Part shown: piece by piece, positions 17,163 through 24,734 of the stretch
Layout: each line of letters begins with the position of its first letter
Numbering within the stretch: the stretch's first letter is position 1
Assembly: GCF_001304695.1 (NCBI RefSeq)
Contig: NZ_JFAQ01000074.1
Coordinates: forward strand, 1 to 35,808
Direction: 5' to 3'
Origin: Xanthomonas axonopodis
GTDB lineage: Bacteria; Pseudomonadota; Gammaproteobacteria; Xanthomonadales; Xanthomonadaceae
DNA: 35,808 nt
Translations under genes and position numbers: made by a program
Notes under the pieces: generated by a model
Seen by the model: the letters and a program-made list of their open reading frames with translations, nothing else
Told to the model about the DNA's origin: nothing
Databases searched by the model: none

Positions 17163-17991
17163 ATGAAAATGCCTTCAGAACTTGTCGAGTTCGCCAAGGA
17201 AGCTGACGAGCAAATGGCTCGTGATTATCACGAGGGCTTCTTTCGCATGAGCGAGAAGCTGAGGTCACTGGTATGTGGCACGGATGTATTGTCACGGGTG
17301 GCTGCTGATGAGTTGCGGAATATAGCCGGAAATCCCGGCTACGAATCCCCTCGGTGGGAACCTGATTATATTGTTATGGCTAACGGTCCGAAGTGGCAAT
17401 TGAGAGTTGGGTTTTACTCTCGCTCTTCGGAGTTCGTCTACACAATGCCTCAGCACATGGTTGTCGTTGTGGCGGGGCAGCAAGCACTTACGGCTGATCA
17501 CTATACCTTGCCGCAAGGGATTTGATATCGGGACATTCGACCCAGCTTTGCGGCTTCAGCCAGCCGTGCGGCGAGTTCATGCGCCGGGCGATCTTATTAC
17601 AATAGATAGTCGACATGATCTGTTTGATGTCATGGTAGACGCGAAAGTATTGGTTGTGAAATTTTTTTCGACCGCACACCACCCATTGCAATGGGCATTT
17701 CATCGCGATACGGGGCAGGCTTTACAGGCAATCGCAGCCGACCCTGTTGATTCAGAGCTTGTATCGATGTCGCGAACACTCGGTGCTATGATGAATCGGG
17801 CTGCTGTTCCAGCATTGTCGCAGCTTTGCGATCATCACCAATATTTTGTTCGCTGGGCTGCAATGCAGGCGCTTGGATATGTAGCGCCTGAATTGCTGGT
17901 GCCAAGATTAAAGGTTGCAGCAGAGGATCCGCATCCGCATGTACGTGCGGCCGCACATAAAGCTTTGAGTCGAATTTTGCCACAGGGATGA
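17163..17991 (+). pseudogene. Cupin-like protein with C-terminal HEAT repeats, frameshifted
   Basis: ATG 17163 has AGGGAG six bases upstream. The first frame ends at a TGA (17523-17525) after TADHYTLPQG; dropping one A at about 17520 continues it as FDIGTFDPALRL and on to 17991, giving about 275 residues. Part one (residues 1-120) is helical then beta-rich; the middle (GDLITIDSRHDLFDVMVDAKVLVVKFF) has a cupin-like strand pattern; the end (AVPALSQLCDHHQYFVRWAA, then LKVAAEDPHPHVRAAAHKAL) is two HEAT-type helix pairs. It resembles the next gene in layout but I see no HxH metal motif, so it may be a partner rather than an enzyme. I recognise no named family. Base composition is well below the flanks. 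The frameshift may be real or a read error. Confidence 0.6.
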
Positions 17992-17994
17992 GTC

Positions 17995-18900
17995 ATGCCA
18001 ATTACGATTGATCCAGTTTCCACAGAAAAGTTGCGAATAGACGAATTCATCGAACATGTGGAGCAACATGTGGATCTTGGTTGTGCGGAAGGTTTGGCGG
18101 AGTCAGCGCCTCATTTCCGTAAGTTAGCGAACGATGCGGACCTGATTCCATCTCATTTCAACGGCGCCATTAAGAAATTTTTAGATCATAGTCCGCTTGC
18201 GGCATATACGCCGCAGTCAGTGTTTTTGGGGGCGGGGCGCGGATTTTTCTTGCGGGCAAATATTTGGACGCCGCTGAAATTGTCTGAGAAATTTCGTTCC
18301 CAGGAGGAGCGGGTTTTTAGCTATCGAAATACGCACGATCATAATTTCCAGTTTATGACGGTCGGCTATCACGGCCCGGGATACGAAACGAATCTTTATC
18401 AGTATGATCCTTCTCGGGTGCGCGGATATATCGGCGAAGTTGTTGAACTAGAGTCGCTGGGGCGCACAATGCTGCCGGTAGGTCGTGTCATGGTCTATCG
18501 CGAGAAAATGGATGTGCATACTCAGTTTCCGCCGGAGCAATTGTCAGTATCGCTTAATCTAATGGTGACGAAGAAACGTGAGTGCGAACCGGATCAGTAT
18601 TTTTTTGATCCATCCGACGGTCGCATCGTTGAAATGCCACAAATAGCATTGGTGCACAAGCGTGCATCTATTGTGGTGCTGGCCGGGCAGCTGGCAAACA
18701 GCGACACTGCTGATGTCATTGAGTCGCTAATTATTGATGCGCCTTGTCGGCGTGTACGTGAGGCTGCATTGGTTGCTGCTTCTACTCTCAGAGAATTGTC
18801 TGCAGGCGAGCGTTTGCGAATGATTGAGCTAGGCGCTGATGATCGCGATGAAGTTGTTCGCTTTCGTGCGCGCTCGATGGTGGCTGAAAGGACGGTATGA
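17995..18900 (+). CDS. Cupin-like putative metal-dependent oxygenase with HEAT-type tail
   Basis: A 301-residue protein whose ATG follows the previous stop by three bases (site AGGGATGA). The central region reads RNTHDHNFQFMTVGYHGPGY and later MDVHTQF: His114 and His116 with Glu131 and His175 match the HxH...E...H metal set of cupins, so an Fe(II)- or other metal-dependent oxygenase is likely. Residues about 235-297 (VIESLIIDAPCRRVREAALV, RMIELGADDRDEVVRFRARS) look like HEAT-type helix pairs. It is intact. Its place between a cupin/HEAT relative and a tiny leader-type peptide suggests it modifies that peptide. Fold call is by motif pattern; substrate and reaction are inference. Confidence 0.65.
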   Translation: MPITIDPVSTEKLRIDEFIEHVEQHVDLGCAEGLAESAPHFRKLANDADLIPSHFNGAIKKFLDHSPLAAYTPQSVFLGAGRGFFLRANIWTPLKLSEKFRSQEERVFSYRNTHDHNFQFMTVGYHGPGYETNLYQYDPSRVRGYIGEVVELESLGRTMLPVGRVMVYREKMDVHTQFPPEQLSVSLNLMVTKKRECEPDQYFFDPSDGRIVEMPQIALVHKRASIVVLAGQLANSDTADVIESLIIDAPCRRVREAALVAASTLRELSAGERLRMIELGADDRDEVVRFRARSMVAERTV

Positions 18901-18966
18901 AGTTCGTGTAGTAACGTCGTGGCAGATGGCACTCGTCTGTTAAGGCGTCCATTGAGGGTGCAATTC

Positions 18967-18973
18967 AAGGAGG
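18967..18973 (+). promoter_or_regulatory. Near-perfect ribosome-binding site of the 39-residue peptide
   Basis: AAGGAGG, the strongest Shine-Dalgarno in this segment, four bases before ATG 18978. It supports translation of an otherwise easily missed gene. Confidence 0.8.
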
Positions 18974-18977
18974 TCTC

Positions 18978-19097
18978 ATGCAAGCCATTGTTCTGGATGA
19001 TCTGGAAGTGAACGTTGCACCGACGGGGGCGTCGGATGCAGTGGGCGGTCCGTTGTGTGTTGGTGTCTTTGTTGTACTGATGCTGGTTCCAATGTAA
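18978..19097 (+). CDS. Putative 39-residue precursor peptide with a double-glycine-type leader
   Basis: ATG 18978 to TAA 19095-19097. The N-terminal part is acidic and polar (MQAIVLDDLEVNVAPTGASD), then AVGG, then a very hydrophobic 15-residue end, PLCVGVFVVLMLVPM, with one Cys. This layout, leader plus GG plus core, is that of bacteriocin and RiPP precursors exported by ABC transporters. It has the best ribosome-binding site around, is followed at once by a hairpin, and sits between a putative oxygenase and ABC transporter genes. Alternatives: a small membrane toxin or a one-helix accessory subunit, since the end could also span part of a membrane. The length, site and context make it a real gene; its precursor role is inference. 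Confidence 0.65.
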   Translation: MQAIVLDDLEVNVAPTGASDAVGGPLCVGVFVVLMLVPM

Positions 19098-19110
19098 TCA
19101 AGTTGCGCTG

Positions 19111-19135
19111 GGCGGGCTCCATGAGCCCGCCTTTA
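19111..19135 (+). terminator. Hairpin between the peptide gene and the transporter genes
   Basis: A perfect 9-bp stem, GGCGGGCTC (19111-19119) with GAGCCCGCC (19123-19131), loop CAT, followed by TTTAT. It starts 13 bases after the peptide stop and just before the next start codon. A leaky terminator here would give more precursor than transporter mRNA, as is usual in peptide clusters. Confidence 0.75.
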
Positions 19136-19149
19136 TGAGAGGCATTTTA

Positions 19150-19672
19150 ATGACTTCGTTCTTGACGCCGCTGGAGCGCAGGCTGGCTACAGTGCTTCCT
19201 TGTACCGCGGCAGGAGTTGTTGTTTGGTATTCGCGATGGTGGCGCGTACGGGAATATCGAATTGAAGCAATCGCCAATGTGGCGATGCTGCTAGGGATCA
19301 TACTGGCGCTTGTTTGGGTCTCGTCGTTGCCGATGCATACAGTGCAGCCTCATGTTCTGTCCGCTGGCGGAAAGCTTGGGCTGGTGGGAGGGATGTTGCT
19401 CAGTGGTGGTGTGTCAGGATGGCGATCGTCGCGCAGGACTTCGTTTTACCTTCATGGGCATTGGCTGGCGTGGTGCATGCAGCATCGACACTACTGTAAC
19501 GAGCGAAAATTACGTTGTCTGTGGGGCGGATTACGTGGTGCTGTGAGCATGGCTTGTATCAGCGTCGTCGCCTCCCATTGGTTTGTCATATCTAGATTAG
19601 CTGTGGCCATAGCGGTTGCCGTATTTTTTATTGGATTCGTATTTGCCTTCTTTGCAAATAGAGGGTGTCTGA
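19150..19672 (+). pseudogene. Membrane component 1 of the peptide-cluster ABC system, damaged
   Basis: ATG 19150 has GAGAGG upstream. The frame starts MTSFLTPLERRLATVLPC, has hydrophobic stretches (NVAMLLGIILALVWV; GLVGGMLLSGG) and then a non-hydrophobic Arg/His/Cys-rich run that looks out of frame; another frame there reads RMAIVAQDFVLPSWALAGVV, which looks like a membrane protein. The original frame becomes hydrophobic again (SRLAVAIAVAVFFIGFVFAF). So at least two shifts occur near 19415 and 19500. No stop in this frame precedes the next gene's start at 19673. I infer an ABC-2-like permease half; the exact 3' end is uncertain. Confidence 0.5.
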
Positions 19673-20288
19673 ATGTTTCGATTTCTACGTCTGCCGCAAG
19701 CAGTCGTGGATTCGTACGTATCATGCCGGCAGCCCCCATGCTGCAGATGCCGCGCCCGAAAACGGTTGGATTTTTCTTTGTCGTCGCAATACTTGCCATC
19801 TCTCTATCGTTGCGGTATGGGCGGTACGTATTGAGCATCCCGGTATGCTGGGTATGGCAGTGGCGATATCGGCTATCGCATTCATCTTTTTTCAGACCTT
19901 GCTGGTCGCGGGGGCCACGGAACTGCACAGGTTGCTGGCTTGGACAGGCGTGGCGCCCTGGCGTGCGGTATCACGTCTGCTGTGGTTTCCTGTAGCGATT
20001 GCTGCAGGCATGGCGGCTCCGATTGCAATTGCTGCGGTTGTCCTACATCAACCGATTTGGATACTGGTTGTTTTAGTGGGGTTAGTGATCGCGTGTTATG
20101 TTGGAGTGATATGGGTGGTGAGCGACCTTGTAGGAATGGGAGGCGGCCGTCGTTCAATTTTTCGTATGGTAAATACGATATTTCCACTCGTAGCTCTAGT
20201 CGCTGGCCCGATCGCCGTGTTGATATTGCCGCTCCATTTGGGCTGGTTGATTCGAAGAGGGCATCATGCCTGGATGGAGAAAGTGTGA
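19673..20288 (+). pseudogene. Membrane component 2 of the peptide-cluster ABC system, frameshifted
   Basis: ATG 19673 follows a GAGGG site and opens MFRFLRLPQAVVDSYV. It needs a shift near 19725 to continue as IMPAAPMLQMPRPKTVGFFF and another near 19820 to continue as WAVRIEHPGMLGMAV. The rest is open: several membrane helices (MAVAISAIAFIFFQTLLVAG, FPVAIAAGMAAPIAIAAVVL, ILVVLVGLVIACYVGVIW, IFPLVALVAGPIAVLILP) to a TGA at 20286-20288. This is the pattern of an ABC-2-type permease of about 205 residues. Its stop overlaps the GTG of the ATPase gene by GTGA, so both were one operon. Either inactivated or misread at two places. Confidence 0.55.
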
Positions 20289-20992
20289 TATCAATTAATA
20301 TAAACGCGGTGTGTGCGGGCTATGCTGTTCACCAAGTTTTGTTTGAATTTACTGCGACAATAGCTGCTGGTGAAGTCGTAGTTATGATCGGCGCCAATGC
20401 TTCGGGAAAATCCACGTTGGTGCGGGTGCTTTCCGGATTGCATGAGGTAAGCGACGGTACCGTGGTTTATACGGATCTGGAGCTTGGAAGCCGTCCACCC
20501 GTCGGGCTCGCGGTGGCACCGAACATGCTGCCGGAGCGCTTGACTGGATTTCATGCGCTTGATCTAGTAGCGGCTGCATTGCGCACGAATGCCATCAAGG
20601 TGGCGATCGATTATGCGACTGTGGTGGATTTATATCCTTACATGCATGCTCCCATCGCATCATACTCGCTTGGGACTCGGCAGAAACTAGCGATCTCATT
20701 GGCGATGGTTGGCACGCCGCGGTTGCTGCTTTTAGACGAATCACTTAACGGGTTGGACTTGCCCAGTGTCGGCCGTACGCTGAAGTTCTTGCGTGAACTG
20801 ACGCAGGTGAGTGGTCAAAGCGTGTTGTTAGTCACGCACAACATCGACCTTGCTCAATCGTATGCGCAGCGAGTCTGGATGCTTGAGAACGGGCGTCTAG
20901 CAAGGGAGTGGAAGCAAGATGAGCTGAGTCGGATGCAGTGCGAAGGTCAGCTTATTTCACGTCAGGTATTGGAGCACTTGAGTGGTGCATAG
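20285..20992 (+). CDS. ABC transporter ATPase of the peptide cluster
   Basis: A 235-residue ATPase from GTG 20285, the only sensible start since no ATG lies near and this GTG overlaps the previous stop. It has Walker A GANASGKST (36-44), a variant signature YSLGTRQKLA (near 127) in place of LSGGQ, Walker B RLLLLDESLNGLD and H-loop LLVTHNI. The SLGTRQ/SxGM-like signature is common in ABC-2 exporters such as those for bacteriocin immunity or export. It is intact, unlike the membrane genes before it. Codon use is AT-richer than the flanks. Confidence 0.85.
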   Translation: MISININAVCAGYAVHQVLFEFTATIAAGEVVVMIGANASGKSTLVRVLSGLHEVSDGTVVYTDLELGSRPPVGLAVAPNMLPERLTGFHALDLVAAALRTNAIKVAIDYATVVDLYPYMHAPIASYSLGTRQKLAISLAMVGTPRLLLLDESLNGLDLPSVGRTLKFLRELTQVSGQSVLLVTHNIDLAQSYAQRVWMLENGRLAREWKQDELSRMQCEGQLISRQVLEHLSGA

Positions 20993-21329
20993 GCGGACTC
21001 GGGGTTTGATCATTCGCAACGCAGTGCCGACATTGCCATTGCATCGCCTAGGATTTCTGTCATCGAAGCCACCAGCATTGAAATTCCAAGAAACCGCTGT
21101 TCACCGTAGCGGAAATCGGCATACACCGCACGCCTGATGGTGCTTACAAACCCTGCTCTGTAAAGGGCCGTGTGGTTTTCAGGGGCGACGCATTACACCA
21201 TCACCCAGCCCGCGCCTTGCGTGCCACTGATGACTTGACGCCGCAGGTGTAACCATCATCGGCGTGGGCGGCTCACCGATGCGGTAGAACGTGCTGTTGC
21301 CGCAACGCATCCGGCACAATAGCGGGAAT
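20993..21329. other. Gap between the peptide cluster and recC
   Basis: About 337 bases. A minus-strand open frame, 21010-21192, without a clear start, reads STIRRAVYADFRYGEQRF and MLVASMTEILGDAMAM, which looks protein-like and could be a gene remnant; I do not recognise it. The last 25-base stretch, 21296-21320, is the recC leader that is repeated at 11933-11957. Confidence 0.4.
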
Positions 21330-24300
21330 ATGCCTGTTACGCCCCCACCCGATTTCCGGCTGTATCCCTCCAACGCGCTGGATACCCTGGCCGCCCTGCT
21401 CGCCGAAGCGCTGCGCCGGCCGATGCCCGGGCAACCGTTGCTGCAGCCGGAGGTGGTGCTGATTCCGCAGGTGGCGATGCGGCGCTGGTTGCAGTCCACG
21501 CTTGCGGCCGAGCACGGTGTTGCGGCGAATCTGGAATTTCTCACGCCCGGCGAATTCGTCGCGCGTGCACTGGAGCGCAACCTCGGTGCGGCCGACGACG
21601 ACCTGGACATGGCCACCACGCAGTGGCGGTTGTACGCGGCCCTGCAGGCGGACTTGGGCCGCGATGCGGCGTTGGCGCCGCTGGCCGGATACCTGGCCGA
21701 TGGCGATGCACTCAAGCCATGGGCGCTGGCCGGCGAGTTGGGCAGCGTGTTCGAAAAATACCAGGCATGGCGCCGCGACTGGCTGCTGCGCTGGGAAGCG
21801 GGCGCCGACCCGGATGACCCGCAGGCCCGGTTGTGGCGCAGCATCGCCACCGGCCGGCAATACCGCGCCCGGCGCATCGGCCAGTATCTGGATCGCCATG
21901 CGCGTGCCGATGGTCCGTTGCCGCAAGGTTTGCCGCCGCGCGTGTTCGCGTTCGCCATCTTGAACATCTCGCCGGACGTCTTGCGCGTGCTGGCCACGCA
22001 GGCGCGCGTGGGCACGCTGCACTTCTATCTGCCCACACCGACGCAAGGGTACTGGGGCGACCTGCAGACCTTGTGGCAGTGTCGGCGCGAAGATGGCGCC
22101 GTGCAATTGTTCGCCGAGCAGGTGAAGGAAAACCCCTTGCTGCAGGCCTGGGGCGCAGCCGGACGCGATTTCATGGCGCTGGTGGGCGACTACGAAGTGG
22201 TGCACCCGCTGGCGGAAATTGCCGCCTACGCTGACCCGCTGGATTCCGGCCGCCGCACGCTGGCCGATGGCGGGCTGGGCGACAGCCTGTTGCGGCGCAT
22301 GCAGAGCGATCTGTTCCATCGCCGCGCGCCTGCAGCGGGCGCGGTATTGCCGGCGGTGAATCTGCACGACCCCAGCCTGCAGGTGCACGCCTGCCACACG
22401 CGGCTGCGCGAGTTGCAGGTGTTGCACGACCAACTGCGTGCGCTGCTCGACGACACACGCTTCGATCCGCCCCTGCAGCCGCGCGAGATCGCGGTGCTGT
22501 CGCCCAATATCGACCCGTACGTGCCGTATCTGGATGCGGTGTTCGGTAGTCATGGCAACGACGACGCGCTGCCCTACGCGCTGGCCGATGCCAGCCCGTT
22601 GGCGAGCGAGCCACTGGCCGAAGTGTTCCTCACCTTGCTCGGTTTGCCGATCGCGCGTTTCGGGCTGCATGAAATCCTCGACCTGCTGGCCAGCGCGCCG
22701 ATCGCCGAAGCGGCCGGCCTGGACGAAGCCGGGTTGGAACGCCTGCGCAATTGGCTGCACGCGGCCGGCGCGCGCTGGGGCCTGGATGCGGCGCACCGGC
22801 GGCAGCACCAGGCACCGGGCGACGATGCCTACACCTGGCGTTTCGCGCTGGACCGACTGCTGCTCGGCCATGCCAGCGGCGCCGACGAGGACATCGACGG
22901 GGTGGCGCCGTGGCCGCAGCTGGAAGGCAGCGCGCTGGCCGCACTCGACACCTTGTTGCGGCTGTTGCGCGTGCTCGAACGGCATCAAGCTACGCTGGCC
23001 GAGGCGATGACGCCGGTCGAGTGGCGCGAGCGTTTGCTGGGTCTGCTCGAAGCCTTGATTCCGGCCACGCCGACGGCGCCGCGCGCGCAACGCGCGTTGG
23101 ATCGCTTGCGCGCGCTGATCGATCAATTCGCCCGCGATGCGGTGCGTGCCGAGTACGCCGGCACCGTGCCGGCCGAGGTGGTGCGTGCGCATTTCGCGGC
23201 GGTGCTGGGCGAATCGGATACGCGCGCGCCGCTGCTCACCGGCGGCATCAGTTTCGGGCGCATGGTGCCGATGCGCTTGCTGCCGTTCCGCGTGATCTGC
23301 CTGCTCGGCATGAACGATGGCGATTTCCCGCGGCGCGACCCGGCTGCCGGGCTCAATCGCCTCACCGCGGAACTGGGTACCGAACGTCGCCGGCACGGCG
23401 ACCGCTCCACGCGCGAGGACGACCGCTTCTTGTTCCTGCAGTTGTTCGCCTCCGCGCAGGAAGTGTTTTACCTCAGCTATCTCGGCGCCGATGCGCGCGA
23501 TGGCAGCGTGCGCGAGCCGTCGGTGCTGGTCAGCGAATTGCTGGCAAGCGCCGCGCAGTACCACATCGCCAGCAACGCGCTCGACATGCTGGTGGTGCGG
23601 CACCCGTTGCAGCCCTTCGCCGCCGCCGCGTTCGGTGCGCCGGGCGACGACGGCGCCGACCCGCGCCGTTTCAGTTATCGCCGGCAATGGCGCCCGGCGG
23701 TGGACAGCCTGGTCGGCCAGCGCCAGCCGCTCGCGCCGTGGGTGGCCGGCGCCTTGCCGGCCGACGACATCGGGTTGCCGGCCAGCGTGTCCATCGACGA
23801 ACTGCGCCGGCTGTTTGCCGACCCGGCCGGACAGTTCTTGCGCCATCGCCTGGGGATGCGCTTGCCCGATCCGGCCGGCGAAGACAGCGACCTGGAACCG
23901 TTGCTCGCCCCCACGCGCGGGCTGGATCAATACGGTTTGCAGCAGCAGGTCTTCGAAGCGGCATTGGCCGGCGACACCGAGCACCTGTACGCGCGTCTGC
24001 GTGCCCGCGCGCTGTTGCCATCCGGCCCGCTGGGGCGCCGCCAGCTCGACGAGCGCGTGGTGCAATTGCGCCCGTATGCCGAGGCATTCCGACAATGGCG
24101 GGGCGAGGCGTCGGCCGAATCGCGCCGGCTGCAGGTGCAGATCGGCGAGATCGAACTGCACGGCCGTGTACCGGGCTGGTATGCAAGCGGCGTCGGGCGC
24201 GTGCAGGTTGGCGCGCTCAGCGGCCGCAGCGCCATTCGTCATGGCCTGGAATGGCTGCTGCTGCGCGCCGCCGGCGAGCACGCGCCGTACGTGCGCTTCT

Positions 24301-24734
24301 TCGAACACGACGATGGCCTGGGCCCGCATCCCATCGATGCGCAGCCGCTGTCGCAAACGCAGGCGCACACCGCATTGGCCGAGCTACTGCAGCTGTATCG
24401 CCACGGCTTGCAGACGCCGCTGGCGTTCGCGCCGTACAGCAGTTGGAAATACCACCAGGCTGCGCGCGGCGATGACTTGGACAAGGCCATCAAGGACGCG
24501 GCCGGGCAGTGGCAATCGGGCTTTGGCTGGAGCGAATCGCGCAGCCCGGAACTGCGCCTGGTCACGCGCGGCCGCGACCCGTTTGCCGACGCGCAACGCT
24601 TTGCCGAGTTCGCCACCACCAGCCATCGTGTGTATGCATTGCTCGAACAGGGAAACACCGGCGCGCCGCTCGAGACCGAGCGCGTGATCGACAGCTGGCA
24701 GCATTGGCGCGGCGCGCAGGAGGAGGCCGAATGA
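21330..24734 (+). CDS. recC: RecC subunit of exodeoxyribonuclease V
   Basis: A 1134-residue protein starting MPVTPPPDFRLYPSNALDTL. RecC is a non-catalytic helicase-like protein that splits the DNA strands and reads the Chi site in the RecBCD complex. Typical blocks are RRWLQSTLAAEHGVAANLEF near the start, the inactive helicase-like core (SFGRMVPMRLLPFRVICLLG, then DRFLFLQLFASAQEVFYLSY) and the C-terminal part ending in SWQHWRGAQEEAE. I chose ATG 21330 because upstream residues in frame come from the leader repeat. The stop overlaps the recB start as ATGA. A diverged, deleted relic of the gene lies at 11933-12036. Confidence 0.95.
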   Translation: MPVTPPPDFRLYPSNALDTLAALLAEALRRPMPGQPLLQPEVVLIPQVAMRRWLQSTLAAEHGVAANLEFLTPGEFVARALERNLGAADDDLDMATTQWRLYAALQADLGRDAALAPLAGYLADGDALKPWALAGELGSVFEKYQAWRRDWLLRWEAGADPDDPQARLWRSIATGRQYRARRIGQYLDRHARADGPLPQGLPPRVFAFAILNISPDVLRVLATQARVGTLHFYLPTPTQGYWGDLQTLWQCRREDGAVQLFAEQVKENPLLQAWGAAGRDFMALVGDYEVVHPLAEIAAYADPLDSGRRTLADGGLGDSLLRRMQSDLFHRRAPAAGAVLPAVNLHDPSLQVHACHTRLRELQVLHDQLRALLDDTRFDPPLQPREIAVLSPNIDPYVPYLDAVFGSHGNDDALPYALADASPLASEPLAEVFLTLLGLPIARFGLHEILDLLASAPIAEAAGLDEAGLERLRNWLHAAGARWGLDAAHRRQHQAPGDDAYTWRFALDRLLLGHASGADEDIDGVAPWPQLEGSALAALDTLLRLLRVLERHQATLAEAMTPVEWRERLLGLLEALIPATPTAPRAQRALDRLRALIDQFARDAVRAEYAGTVPAEVVRAHFAAVLGESDTRAPLLTGGISFGRMVPMRLLPFRVICLLGMNDGDFPRRDPAAGLNRLTAELGTERRRHGDRSTREDDRFLFLQLFASAQEVFYLSYLGADARDGSVREPSVLVSELLASAAQYHIASNALDMLVVRHPLQPFAAAAFGAPGDDGADPRRFSYRRQWRPAVDSLVGQRQPLAPWVAGALPADDIGLPASVSIDELRRLFADPAGQFLRHRLGMRLPDPAGEDSDLEPLLAPTRGLDQYGLQQQVFEAALAGDTEHLYARLRARALLPSGPLGRRQLDERVVQLRPYAEAFRQWRGEASAESRRLQVQIGEIELHGRVPGWYASGVGRVQVGALSGRSAIRHGLEWLLLRAAGEHAPYVRFFEHDDGLGPHPIDAQPLSQTQAHTALAELLQLYRHGLQTPLAFAPYSSWKYHQAARGDDLDKAIKDAAGQWQSGFGWSESRSPELRLVTRGRDPFADAQRFAEFATTSHRVYALLEQGNTGAPLETERVIDSWQHWRGAQEEAE

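Noticed and set aside
21010-21192. Minus-strand frame with a protein-like end
   Set aside because: No start codon with a site, no family recognised; mentioned only in the gap entry.
21273-24368. A 1031-codon open frame on the minus strand
   Set aside because: It is antisense to recC; its product is Gln/Arg/His-rich without motifs, a usual mirror of a high-GC gene.
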